The position numbers and the translations under genes are program-made. Source: Anaerolineales bacterium (lineage in GTDB: Bacteria; Chloroflexota; Anaerolineae; Anaerolineales; UBA11657). Taken from it: a stretch of DNA of 15,429 nt. Below are positions 1 through 7,060 of this stretch, piece after piece. The stretch covers positions 1-15,429 of the forward strand of contig CANNEJ010000006.1 in assembly GCA_947503585.1 (NCBI GenBank), given 5' to 3'. The notes under the pieces were generated by a model. The model had not been told where the DNA came from. It saw only the letters and a program-made list of their open reading frames with translations, and did no database searches. Position 1 is the stretch's first letter. Each line of letters begins with the position of its first letter.

Positions 1-1400
1 AACTTAATACAGCAGCCGTGCAGCAGCAGCGCACTGCCGCTTTGTTGCGACAAGCCGGTGCCGTTATTTCTGCAAAGCCGCTGGCGTTCGCCGTGGTCAC
101 AATCGAACACGCGTATTATGGCTTGGACTTGGATCTGGTGCACGAGCTTTGTGAACCGGCAAATATTGCGCCCGTGCCGTGCTGCCCGCCACACATTGTG
201 GGCAACATAAATTTGCGCGGTGAAATCCTGACAGTGCTGGATATCCGCAGTGCGCTGCGCCTGCCCGCAGCCGCATCAGAAGGCGCACCAAGCGGCCGCG
301 TGGTGGTTGCAAAACTACCAGAGCTGACGGCCGGGCTGCTGGTGGATGCGGTGATTGCGGTGCTCTATGTTGACCCGCGGCACTGTCACCCCGCGCCGGC
401 TGGCAAGCTTGCTGGCAGCGCCTTTGTATGCAGTACAACTGACTTTGATGGCCATGTACTCAACATTCTCAACCTCCCGGCGCTGCTGCTGCACGGCAGC
501 ATTGCCGGAGATGACACAGCCCGGCCTGTGCCGAATGCAGCGGCTGCACTGCCCGGGTCCGGCAGCACCGCTGCCGGCGCGCCAGCGGCCTCAATCATCA
601 GGATCCGCAATGATGCCGCACAAGCGTTCAAGCTGCTGCCGAGCAGCTACAGTCCGGTCGGCACGCGCGCGCGGGTGGGAATGCTGTTGAGGCAGGTTGA
701 GGAGCTGGTGGGATTCTGGGGAGAAAAAATGCGCGACCCCGCGGACGGGCTGGATCTCAAGCATACATTTCACCAACTTCCGGTGCAGCGGCTGGAACAG
801 CTGGACGGCACGCTGGCACGCCTGCGCAGCTGCGCCGCTGACAACAACGCAAATCTTGATGCGGTGGCGCGCGATCTGGCGGAGCACATCCGCACCCTGG
901 GGATGCAGCCGCTGTCCGCCTTAAACGTGCTGGTGGTGCGGGTGGGCAACCACAGCTACGCCATCCCGCGCACGGCACTGGAAACCACACGGCTGGTGAC
1001 CGACAACGATGTCCGAATCGTGAACGGCCAGGAAACCGTTCGCGTGGGCCAGCAGGCGGTGGCCGTGGTGATGCTGGAGCGGCTGCTGGAGCTGCGCCAG
1101 CCACTGCCTACGGAGCAGGTGCGCGGCAGTGCGGTGGCGTGGCCGTGCGTCATCATAAAATCGGGGGCGGAGCGGCTGGGCCTGCTGGTGGACAGCGTGG
1201 TGGATGAGCAAGCGGTGACCGTCAAGCCGCACGGCCTCATCCTCAAGCGCGTGCGCACAGTGGCCGGCAGCGCTATTTTGGGCAACGGCGAAGTATGCAT
1301 TGTGCTGCACGCGCCGGACTTGTTCGCCGGCGCACTCGCGCAAGCGCGTGCCGTGTCCCGCGCGGGCGGCGGCCCGGCTGTTGCAACAGATAACAATTGA
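1..1400 (+). CDS. CheW domain fused to CheA-like P3 and P5 domains, no ATPase domain (5' partial)
   Basis: This looks like an adaptor or scaffold that links chemoreceptors to a CheA kinase. The frame is open to the left edge of the window, so the GTG at 18 may be internal. Residue numbers below count from that GTG. Residues about 20-160 form a CheW domain, with the vGxinlRGeil-vlDiR pattern at 61-77. Residues 160-210 are an Ala/Pro-rich linker. Residues about 215-302 resemble the CheA P3 dimerisation helices: 'RARVGMLLRQVEELVG', then 'GMQPLSAL', which matches the RMxPl end of P3. The sequence then passes directly into a second CheW-like domain of the CheA P5 kind (303-440; 'VDSVVDEQAVTVKP', 'GSAILGNGEV'). 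No N, G1 or G2 boxes of an HATPase (P4) domain are present. Its TGA overlaps the ribosome binding site of the receptor gene downstream. The CheW and P5 calls are firm; the P3 call is moderate. Confidence 0.8.
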   Translation, partial: LNTAAVQQQRTAALLRQAGAVISAKPLAFAVVTIEHAYYGLDLDLVHELCEPANIAPVPCCPPHIVGNINLRGEILTVLDIRSALRLPAAASEGAPSGRVVVAKLPELTAGLLVDAVIAVLYVDPRHCHPAPAGKLAGSAFVCSTTDFDGHVLNILNLPALLLHGSIAGDDTARPVPNAAAALPGSGSTAAGAPAASIIRIRNDAAQAFKLLPSSYSPVGTRARVGMLLRQVEELVGFWGEKMRDPADGLDLKHTFHQLPVQRLEQLDGTLARLRSCAADNNANLDAVARDLAEHIRTLGMQPLSALNVLVVRVGNHSYAIPRTALETTRLVTDNDVRIVNGQETVRVGQQAVAVVMLERLLELRQPLPTEQVRGSAVAWPCVIIKSGAERLGLLVDSVVDEQAVTVKPHGLILKRVRTVAGSAILGNGEVCIVLHAPDLFAGALAQARAVSRAGGGPAVATDNN

Positions 1401-1402
1401 GG
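1399..1402 (+). promoter_or_regulatory. Ribosome binding site that sets the TTG start of the chemoreceptor
   Basis: The bases GAGG overlap the stop codon of the upstream CheW-like gene and sit 8 bases before the TTG at 1411. This supports a TTG start and translational coupling of the two genes. Confidence 0.6.
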
Positions 1403-1410
1403 ATAGAAAA

Positions 1411-2982
1411 TTGAAAGCGCCAAACCAACTCACACCCGTTACACAACAAATACAGTCTGTTGCAGCCCGCAGAATCCCGGCGGCCACAGCGCTGCTTGCG
1501 GGCTTGTTTGCCCGCGTACAGAAAGCCAGTCCGCGCACTTTACTGGCTGTTTTTTTTGCGATGAGCGTTGGGGCTGCGCTCATACCGCTGCTGGTTGCCG
1601 CTTCCAGCAGCAGCGGCATGCCGGCTGCGCTGTACGCGCAGGTCAGTGCTGACAAGGACCTGCTCGCCGAAATTCTGCCGCCGCCGGCGCACCTTGTGGA
1701 AAGTTATGCCACTGCCGGCGCTCTAATCCTTGCAACTAGCCCCGCGGAACAGGCTGCGCTGCTCGAGCGCATGGCGCTGCTGCAGGAGGAGTTTGTGGCG
1801 CGCCACGAGTACTGGCTGGCCAACCAGCCGGATGGTGAATTGAAGTCAGTGCTGCAGGCGGCTGATGAGCCAGCGCAGCTTTTCTTTGACGTGTTTAGTT
1901 CGCGGCTGGTGCCGGCCCTGGCCGTGGCGCCAGAGCTGGCAGCCCGCGTCTTCAACCTGGAGCTGACACCGGCCTATGCCGAACACCGCGCTGTGCTGGA
2001 GGAGGCCGCGCAACTGGCGCGCCAGCAGTTGCAGGACCGCGAGAGCGCAGCCCCGGCCGGCAGCAGCGCTGGCTTGCTGGCGTTGGGTGCCGGGTTGGTG
2101 CTGTTACTAGCCACGGCCTATCAGGTAAGCCGGGTCTCCATGCGCCGCACGCTGAGTACTGCCGTCGATTCCATGCGGGAGGCCGCCAGCATCATTAGCG
2201 CAAACTCCGAGCAGGTGGCGCTGACGGTACTACAGCAGGCTGCTGCCGCAGACCAAAGCGCCGCAGTTATGCAGGCCCAGAGCACTGCATTTGCCATATT
2301 TGCAGTTGGATTGGAAGAGCTGTACAGTGCGCTTGCCGACACCACCGCTACCGCGCAGACCACTGCGCAAAGTGCGCGCGCTGCCGGCCAGGATACTCTT
2401 GCGGTCCTGAGCGGGCTGCAAGCGCAACTGCACGCCAATTCCGAGCAGCTGGTGCACCTGTCCAGCCACCACAGCCAAATCGGCTCCCTCAGCAGCTGTG
2501 TTGGTGAATTTGCCGCCCAGTCAAACCTGCTGGCGCGCCGCGCAACAGTTGAGGCCACGCGCAGCGGCGAGCATGGCAAAGGCTTTTCCGTAGTGGCCAC
2601 GGAGATCCGCCGCCTCGCGGATGAGAGTCGCAAGTCCGATGACCACATCCAGCAACTTGTGATGGAGCTTTTGAACGGAACGGGCGTATCCGCCCCGGCC
2701 GAGCCGGCAGATGATCCGCAACTCGCTGCCGGCATAGAGCAGGCCCAGCAATCTGCGGTGGTTTTTGAAGAGCTTGCAGCCACGCTGCACACGGCAACCG
2801 ACCGCGCACAGCACAGCCTGCTTAGTATTCAGAAGCAGGTGGCTGCGCTGCAAGCGGGCTTCGCCGTGCTTTCAAGCCCGGGGGGCAGCACACACCAAAT
2901 TGAAGCGGGCGTCACCGCCAGCCGGGCAGCGCTGGAGCAGTTTAGGGCGGCGGCGCTGGTGGCGCCGCCGTGGCTGATCTAA
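1411..2982 (+). CDS. Methyl-accepting chemotaxis protein, two TM segments, divergent signalling tip
   Basis: This is a transmembrane chemoreceptor that would control a CheA kinase through CheW. I chose the TTG at 1411 because GAGG (1399-1402) lies 8 bases upstream; the open frame itself begins earlier, inside the CheW gene. The product is 523 aa. TM1 is at about 43-64 and TM2 at about 219-238. The outer region between them is helical and starts with an 'LPPPxxxxESY' motif (89-99). No clear HAMP domain follows TM2. The cytoplasmic hairpin has its tip at about 364-387 ('AAQSNLLARRATVEATRSGE'), followed by GKGFSVVATEIRRLADES. Compared with the usual IAxQTNLLALNAAIEAARAGE, two Arg residues replace the conserved Leu-Asn, although Glu381, Arg384, Gly386 and Glu387 are kept. 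There is no C-terminal CheR-binding pentapeptide. It is coupled to the CheW-like gene upstream. Confidence 0.88.
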   Translation: MKAPNQLTPVTQQIQSVAARRIPAATALLAGLFARVQKASPRTLLAVFFAMSVGAALIPLLVAASSSSGMPAALYAQVSADKDLLAEILPPPAHLVESYATAGALILATSPAEQAALLERMALLQEEFVARHEYWLANQPDGELKSVLQAADEPAQLFFDVFSSRLVPALAVAPELAARVFNLELTPAYAEHRAVLEEAAQLARQQLQDRESAAPAGSSAGLLALGAGLVLLLATAYQVSRVSMRRTLSTAVDSMREAASIISANSEQVALTVLQQAAAADQSAAVMQAQSTAFAIFAVGLEELYSALADTTATAQTTAQSARAAGQDTLAVLSGLQAQLHANSEQLVHLSSHHSQIGSLSSCVGEFAAQSNLLARRATVEATRSGEHGKGFSVVATEIRRLADESRKSDDHIQQLVMELLNGTGVSAPAEPADDPQLAAGIEQAQQSAVVFEELAATLHTATDRAQHSLLSIQKQVAALQAGFAVLSSPGGSTHQIEAGVTASRAALEQFRAAALVAPPWLI

Positions 2983-3000
2983 CCCGCTCCGCCCTCAGCC

Positions 3001-3032
3001 GGCCGCCGGCACATTAGTTGTGCGGCCCGGCC
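3001..3032 (+). terminator. Bulged GC-rich hairpin after the chemoreceptor gene
   Basis: This strong hairpin begins 18 bases after the chemoreceptor stop. Pairs run 3001-3005 with 3028-3032, 3006-3008 with 3023-3025, and 3010-3013 with 3019-3022, around the loop TTAGT. There is a one-base bulge (3009) and a two-base bulge (3026-3027). No T tract follows, so it may end transcription without one, stabilise the 3' end, or do neither. Confidence 0.4.
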
Positions 3033-3176
3033 AGCCCCAGCCGCTAACCTGCGCCTGCTGCGGGTTGGCAATTCAACAGTACCGGCGCGGGTTGCAAGCC
3101 CGGATGGATAAACATGGCCGCGTGGCTTGCACACGCATATGCTTTGCGCAAACAACCTTATTTGTGCGCCATATTG

Positions 3177-3182
3177 TAAAAT
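3177..3182 (+). promoter_or_regulatory. Possible -10 element upstream of the sugar operon
   Basis: TAAAAT matches TATAAT at five of six positions and lies in a local AT-rich patch. I see no good -35 at 16-18 bases spacing. If used, transcription would start at or within a base or two of the ATG at 3190. Confidence 0.3.
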
Positions 3183-3189
3183 AGTAAAC

Positions 3190-3306
3190 ATGATCAATAT
3201 CGTGCCGGCTGCAGCCATCTCCGGACCATGCTTTCGCGTCCGGTCGATCTGCCTTTTGTCCTGCTTGCTAAACACACCGGGGCTGACAACACTTGCGTAC
3301 GCGTAA
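3190..3306 (+). CDS. Possible 38-aa leader peptide overlapping the rmlB-like start
   Basis: This short ORF opens with an ATG 7 bases after the -10-like TAAAAT and has no Shine-Dalgarno site, so it could be translated from a leaderless message. It ends in TAA at 3304-3306, 14 bases inside the rmlB-like gene, which starts with TTG at 3293. The middle is hydrophobic and Cys/Leu-rich, and it ends in Ala-Tyr-Ala. Such an overlap could couple translation to the weak TTG start. I recognise no family, and a chance ORF of this size is quite possible. Confidence 0.2.
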   Translation: MINIVPAAAISGPCFRVRSICLLSCLLNTPGLTTLAYA

Positions 3307-4183
3307 ATCCAGCGCCGCGCCCGCTGCGCGCACCTGGCTGGTCACTGGCGGGGCCGGCTTCATCGGCAGTAATTTTGTGCACCTGCTCTTTGCGCAAGAG
3401 CCCAATGCACGCGTGCGCGTGCTGGACAAGCTGACCTACTCTGCCAATCTCAAAAACCTGCAGCTCTTCCGCGGCCACAAAAATTTTCAGTTTATCAAGG
3501 GCGACATTTGTGATGCGCGTGTGGTGGCGCGAGCCATGGCGGGCGCGGATGTGGTGGTGAACTTTGCCGCCGAGACCGCCGTTGACCGTTCCATCGATGA
3601 CCCGCACACCTTTTTGCGCACAGACGTGGTGGGTGTGCACACGCTGCTGCAGCAAGCCCGCAAAGAGCCGCAGCTCAAGCGCTTCATCCAAATCTCCACC
3701 GACGAGGTGTACGGCCAGATCAAGCGGGGCAGCTTTTATGAAACTTCCGAACTGCGCCCGCGCAACCCGTACGCCGCAGCCAAAGCCGGTGGCGACCGGC
3801 TGGCATACAGTTTCTTTGCAACCTACGGTTTGCCGGTGATCATCACGCGGGCATCCAACAACTATGGGCCGCGCGCTTATTTGGAAAAGATGATCCCGCT
3901 CTTTGTAACCAACCTTATCGACGGGCAGAAAGTTCCGGTTTATGGCGCCGGTTTGCAAATCCGCGACTGGCTGTACGTGAGCGATCATTGTCGCGCCGTC
4001 CACATGCTGGTGGATCGCGGCGTCAGCGGCGAGGTTTACAACGTGGGCGGCGGCCAGGAGTGCACCAACATCTCGCTTGTGCGCCGCATCCTGAAGCTGA
4101 TGCAGCGTGGACTGCAGCAAGCTGCAGCGCCTTGGCTGGCGGCCGGAGCACAATCTGCGCAGCGGCCTGCGCAACACCATTGA
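3293..4183 (+). CDS. rmlB: dTDP-glucose 4,6-dehydratase-like protein (RmlB/RfbB), C-terminus lost by frameshift
   Basis: RmlB converts dTDP-glucose to dTDP-4-keto-6-deoxyglucose in the dTDP-sugar pathway. An in-frame TGA at 3284 forces a start at or after the TTG at 3293. The Rossmann fold and active site are present: TGGAGFIG (18-25), Asp45 for NAD, 'STDEVYG' (135-141) with Thr-Asp-Glu, the Tyr160-x3-Lys164 pair, and 'RDWLYV' (224-229). The usual His of NfAAExHVDRSI is Ala here (residue 96). After 'RRILKLMQR' (264-272) the frame goes into unrelated sequence and stops at 4183. The true C-terminus continues in another frame to 4274. The usual segment of roughly 20 codons carrying the RPGHDRRYA motif is absent at the junction. 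The gene is either an inactive or altered enzyme or an assembly error. It is the first gene of a four-gene operon. Confidence 0.8.
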   Translation: MRTRKSSAAPAARTWLVTGGAGFIGSNFVHLLFAQEPNARVRVLDKLTYSANLKNLQLFRGHKNFQFIKGDICDARVVARAMAGADVVVNFAAETAVDRSIDDPHTFLRTDVVGVHTLLQQARKEPQLKRFIQISTDEVYGQIKRGSFYETSELRPRNPYAAAKAGGDRLAYSFFATYGLPVIITRASNNYGPRAYLEKMIPLFVTNLIDGQKVPVYGAGLQIRDWLYVSDHCRAVHMLVDRGVSGEVYNVGGGQECTNISLVRRILKLMQRGLQQAAAPWLAAGAQSAQRPAQHH

Positions 4184-4274
4184 CTGGTACAGCGCCAACG
4201 AGGACTGGTGGCGGCCGGTAAAAGCCGGTATGGAGCAGCGCTTCTTCACCGGCTACTGGGGCCGCAAGCGATGA
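4110..4274 (+). pseudogene. rmlB: Out-of-frame C-terminal fragment of the rmlB-like gene
   Basis: Read in the frame of 4110, the sequence gives 'DCSKLQRLGWRPEHNL', then 'RNTIDWYSANEDWW'. This is the standard end of an RmlB protein (SKxxxELGWxPxxs...TvxWYxxNxdWW). The stop TGA at 4272-4274 overlaps the ATG of the next gene (ATGA at 4271-4274), as expected for the native end of a coupled operon gene. Relative to the upstream frame, the shift equals loss of 3n+2 bases. The hexamer TGCAGC occurs at 4101, 4113 and 4123, around the junction, so short repeats may have promoted the loss. Confidence 0.75.
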
Positions 4275-5014
4275 GGGGCGTGCTGCTGGCCGGCGGCACT
4301 GCCACGCGCCTGCGGCCGCTCACCAGCGTCACCAACAAGCACCTGCTGCCGGTTTACAAGAAGCCCATGATTTATTACCCGCTGGAAACGCTTTTGAAAG
4401 CCGGCATCCGCGACATTTTGATTGTGACCGGTGGCGAACACGTTGGCGATTTTTTCCGGCTGCTGGGCTCTGGCAAGGAATGGGGCGCGCGCTTCAGCTA
4501 CGAACTGCAGGAGGGCGCTGCCGGCACGGGGGCGGCTCTGCTGCTGGCTGAAGACTTTGTGCGCGACTCCGAATTTATGGTAATCCTGGGCGACAACGTT
4601 GTCAGCGAGGATGTGGCGCGCTTCGTGCGCAGTTTTCAAAAAGAAAGGGCGCGCTTCAAAGCCAAGATTCTCATCAGCAAGGTCAAAGATCCGCGCAAGT
4701 ACGGCGTGGTCACCATCAAAGGCGATCGCGTGGCTTCGATTGTGGAAAAGCCCAGGCGCCCCGCCTCAAATTATGTGAACACGGGTTTGTGGATGTTTCA
4801 GCCCGATGTTTTTGCGCTGCTGAAAGGGCTTAAGAAAAGCGCGCGCGGTGAATATGAGGTGACGGATGCGCTGGCCACTTACGCGCGGCTGGGCCTGCTC
4901 ACTTATTCAATTCTCAAATCTGCATGGACGGATGCCGGCTCATTTGAGTCGCTTTACCGCGCCACGGTTTTGATGAAGCGGCTGGAAGACCAGCAGCGCC
5001 GCAAATCCGGATGA
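4271..5014 (+). CDS. rmlA: Sugar-1-phosphate nucleotidyltransferase (short RmlA type)
   Basis: This enzyme would join a sugar 1-phosphate to a nucleotide, most likely glucose-1-phosphate to dTTP. The ATG at 4271 overlaps the end of the rmlB frame (ATGA). The product is 247 aa, which fits the short RmlA forms. Visible motifs are LAGGTATRLRPLT (6-18), 'NKHLLPVYKKPMIYYPLE' (22-39), LGDN (106-109), EKP (159-161), 'ARGEYEVTDA' (191-200) and DAG (221-223, probable metal Asp). Two features are unusual. The signature GGxGTRL has Ala11 for Gly, and the GIAQAL helix that carries the nucleotide-contacting Gln reads GTGAAL. The nucleotide used is therefore uncertain. It is co-transcribed with the dehydratase and the SDR gene downstream. 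Confidence 0.85.
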   Translation: MRGVLLAGGTATRLRPLTSVTNKHLLPVYKKPMIYYPLETLLKAGIRDILIVTGGEHVGDFFRLLGSGKEWGARFSYELQEGAAGTGAALLLAEDFVRDSEFMVILGDNVVSEDVARFVRSFQKERARFKAKILISKVKDPRKYGVVTIKGDRVASIVEKPRRPASNYVNTGLWMFQPDVFALLKGLKKSARGEYEVTDALATYARLGLLTYSILKSAWTDAGSFESLYRATVLMKRLEDQQRRKSG

Positions 5015-5892
5015 CAACCTCCGGCCGTTCGGTGCTGGTTACCGGCGCCAACGGGTTTGTGGGCCGCGCACTGGTGCAGCGCCTGATTGCGGCCGGCCAC
5101 ATAGTGTCTGCCTTGGACACAGCCCCGGACGCCGCATTGCCGCCGGGTCTGCAGCGCTTTTACACGCAGGATATTGGCCTGCCATTTGAGATCGCAGAGC
5201 CTTTTGACTTTGTGTTTCATCTGGCGGCGCGCAACATCACCCATGTGGGCGCAGTGGATTACGCCGAGCTGCAGCGCGTAAATGTAGCCGGCTCGGAGAA
5301 TGTGCTGCGCGCCGTGGCTGCGCCGGATTTTGTGTTCATGTCCACCAGCAAGGTGTACCAGCAGGCGGGCCAACCGATTGACGAGAGCTCGCCGACTATG
5401 CCGCTGGCGGATTACGAGCGCAGTAAGCTGCAAGCCGAGCATGCGTTGAGCGCGTTGTTTGCCGGAAAGCGCCTGACCATTTTTCGTGCCGTAAACATTG
5501 TGGGGCGTGGGCAGGCGGAAAAAGCGCTGGTGCCGGTGCTGTTTGCAAATGCACATGCCGGCCGGCCACTCGATATTTTTGCGCCCAAGACCAGCATGCT
5601 GCAGCTGCTGCATGTTGCCGACATGACGGCTGCCTGCACCGCTCTCATTGACTGCGGCGGCTGTGCGGGGATTTTTAATCTGGCGCCCACCGCGGCGATC
5701 CGGCTGGACGCACTGGCAGAGCGCATTGTGGAACTCGCGCATTCCCGCTCGCCAGTCCGCTACAGCAACAACAAGCCCGCACAGTACTCGCCCGTGCTGG
5801 CCCACAAAGCAGCGCGCCAGCTGCAGTGGTGGCCCGCCGCTTCCATCAACGATATCCTGCAAGAGTGCCAGCTGGCTTACGCGCATGCCTAA
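5011..5892 (+). CDS. NAD(P)-dependent epimerase/dehydratase of the extended SDR family
   Basis: This is probably a nucleotide-sugar epimerase, dehydratase or reductase working on the product of the genes upstream. The ATG at 5011 overlaps the preceding TGA (ATGA). The product is 293 aa, with TGANGFVG (11-18) for the dinucleotide, Asp36 at the end of strand 2 (suggesting NAD), 'FHLAARNITHVG' (69-80), the catalytic 'STSKVYQ' (111-117) and Tyr135-x3-Lys139. The C-terminal substrate domain is short, ending in 'QWWPAASINDILQECQ', and resembles UDP-glucose 4-epimerase relatives. Exact substrate and reaction cannot be read from the sequence. No rmlC or rmlD is seen in the window, so it could supply a reductase-like step, but that is a guess. 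Confidence 0.82.
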   Translation: MTTSGRSVLVTGANGFVGRALVQRLIAAGHIVSALDTAPDAALPPGLQRFYTQDIGLPFEIAEPFDFVFHLAARNITHVGAVDYAELQRVNVAGSENVLRAVAAPDFVFMSTSKVYQQAGQPIDESSPTMPLADYERSKLQAEHALSALFAGKRLTIFRAVNIVGRGQAEKALVPVLFANAHAGRPLDIFAPKTSMLQLLHVADMTAACTALIDCGGCAGIFNLAPTAAIRLDALAERIVELAHSRSPVRYSNNKPAQYSPVLAHKAARQLQWWPAASINDILQECQLAYAHA

Positions 5893-7024
5893 ACCCCAGC
5901 GCACACGCCTCAAAATTCTGGTCTGCGGCATGTTGCCGCCGCCCTATTTTGGGCATAGCATGGTTTACGAAGTACTGATGGCTTCTGAATTTGCCGAGCT
6001 GCATGACGTCACATTTTTGGACATGCATTTTTGGAGCTATGCCGAGCACAAGCAGCTCACCATAACCAAGTTATGGAAGATGCTGGCGTATTTAGCGCAC
6101 TACATTTACTTAATAGCCGCCCGCCGGCCAAAGTATGTGCTGTACGCGATCAGCTTTGATGTACTGCCTTTTTGGAAGGACTTGCTTTTTTGCGCTGTTG
6201 GCATCGCACTGGGGCGCCGCGTAATACTGCATGACATGGGCCAGTACGCCGGAGAGCTTTACGATAGTGCCGGGCCGCTGCGCCGGCCTGCGTTGCGCTG
6301 GCTGCTGAATCGGGTGAGCGGCATTCTGGTGCTGGGCCGCGCCCAGCGCGATGCCTACAGCCGGCTGGTACCCAAGGAGAACATACTAGTCGGCCGCGCC
6401 GCAGTTGCCGACAGCCAGCGCTTGTTTCGGCGAAACAACACTCCAGCGGAAAGTCAGCCGGCGCAGACTGTGCGGGTACTAAGCCTGGCGTTTATAAGTG
6501 TCTCAAAGGGCATCTGGACAACCATGCATGCCCTGCCGAAGGTGATCGCCACAGCACCCCATGCAGTGTTCGAGTTTGCCGGGCCATTTGAGTCCGAAGC
6601 TTTGCAGCAAGCGCTGCTCGCTTTTGTGTCCGCGCATAATCTGGGGCAGCGCGTGACATTCTCCGGCTATGTTTCAAGCGCACTTGAACGCACTCAGATA
6701 TATCGCTCCGCAGATGTGTTTCTTTTCCCCTCCAACCGCGACGCCTTTTCATTGGTGCTCTTGCATGCGATTGCCGAGAGCTTGCCGGTAGTCAGCACCT
6801 TCGAAGGCGCAATCCCGGAAATTATTGAGGACGGGGTCACGGGTTTCTTAATTAACAAGGGCGATAGTGACGGCCTGAGTGACCGGCTGTGCCAGCTGCT
6901 GGCTAGTGCGGAGCTTCGTAAGCGGATGGGGCGGGCAGCGCGCGAAAAGTACTTGAACGAGTTCACCCCGCAACGCTTTGCAGAGCGGTTGGAAAAACTC
7001 TTCCAGCAGTTGGAAGACCGCTAA
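5885..7024 (+). CDS. Glycosyltransferase, GT4-like (GT-B fold)
   Basis: This protein probably moves the activated sugar made by the upstream genes onto a glycan or lipid acceptor at the inner face of the membrane. The ATG at 5885 overlaps the SDR stop by 8 bases. The product is 379 aa. The N-terminal half has 'LPPPYFGHSMVYEVL' (17-31), a typical acceptor-side glycine loop, and a hydrophobic stretch (about 97-115) that may sit on the membrane. The C-terminal half is classic GT4: 'VTFSGYV' (257-263), 'SADVFLFPS' (275-283), 'ESLPVVST' (298-305) and 'GAIPEIIEDGVTGFLI' (308-323). The acidic E-x7-E donor motif reads Asp286-x7-His294, a notable change. The DNA looks more AT-rich than its neighbours (more TTA, ATA and AAT codons), which might reflect transfer. 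Confidence 0.83.
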   Translation: MPKPQRTRLKILVCGMLPPPYFGHSMVYEVLMASEFAELHDVTFLDMHFWSYAEHKQLTITKLWKMLAYLAHYIYLIAARRPKYVLYAISFDVLPFWKDLLFCAVGIALGRRVILHDMGQYAGELYDSAGPLRRPALRWLLNRVSGILVLGRAQRDAYSRLVPKENILVGRAAVADSQRLFRRNNTPAESQPAQTVRVLSLAFISVSKGIWTTMHALPKVIATAPHAVFEFAGPFESEALQQALLAFVSAHNLGQRVTFSGYVSSALERTQIYRSADVFLFPSNRDAFSLVLLHAIAESLPVVSTFEGAIPEIIEDGVTGFLINKGDSDGLSDRLCQLLASAELRKRMGRAAREKYLNEFTPQRFAERLEKLFQQLEDR

Positions 7025-7033
7025 AGCATGGAT

Positions 7034-7060
7034 GCGCCAAAAACTGTTTGCGGTATTTTT
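7034..7060 (+). terminator. Possible intrinsic terminator of the sugar operon
   Basis: Ten bases after the glycosyltransferase stop there is a weak hairpin: CGC(C)AAA at 7035-7041, loop AACTG, TTTGCG at 7047-7052. It is followed by GTATTTTT ending at 7060. The stem is short and half A-T, so efficiency would be modest. A second T run (7082-7086) follows. Confidence 0.4.

Larger units (their letters stand above)
2983..3292. other. Intergenic region between the chemotaxis and sugar operons
   Basis: This stretch of about 310 bases holds no recognised gene. It contains the hairpin at 3001-3032, a GC-rich section to about 3130, then an AT-richer section (3150-3200) with a -10-like TAAAAT at 3177-3182. 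A possible 38-codon leader ORF starts at 3190 and runs into the start of the rmlB-like gene. No tRNA or riboswitch is evident. Confidence 0.6.

Noticed and set aside
1300..1410. Chemoreceptor start at 1300 inside the CheW-like gene
   Set aside because: The extra residues are an out-of-frame reading of the CheW C-terminus; the TTG at 1411 with GAGG upstream is the better start.
921..1655. A long minus-strand ORF over the CheW and chemoreceptor genes
   Set aside because: It crosses two real genes on the other strand, is low in complexity, and shows no domain. Such antisense frames are common in GC-rich DNA.
3060..3110. A T-arm-like stretch (GGGTTGCAAGCCC) that might belong to a tRNA
   Set aside because: The loop is not TTCRANN, and no matching acceptor stem, anticodon arm or D-arm can be drawn around it.
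3228..3434. A 68-codon ORF starting at an ATG upstream of the rmlB-like gene
   Set aside because: Most of it lies out of frame over the clear Rossmann region of rmlB; its protein resembles nothing.
4080..4190. Programmed ribosomal frameshift in rmlB
   Set aside because: There is no slippery heptamer at the junction, and the missing roughly 20 codons would not be recovered by shifting frame.
3194..4249. A 351-codon minus-strand ORF opposite the rmlB-like gene
   Set aside because: It mirrors the codon pattern of the rmlB strand, and its product has no recognisable fold.
4954..5931. A 325-codon minus-strand ORF opposite the SDR gene
   Set aside because: It is fully antisense to a gene with clear catalytic motifs and is explained by GC-rich codon bias.
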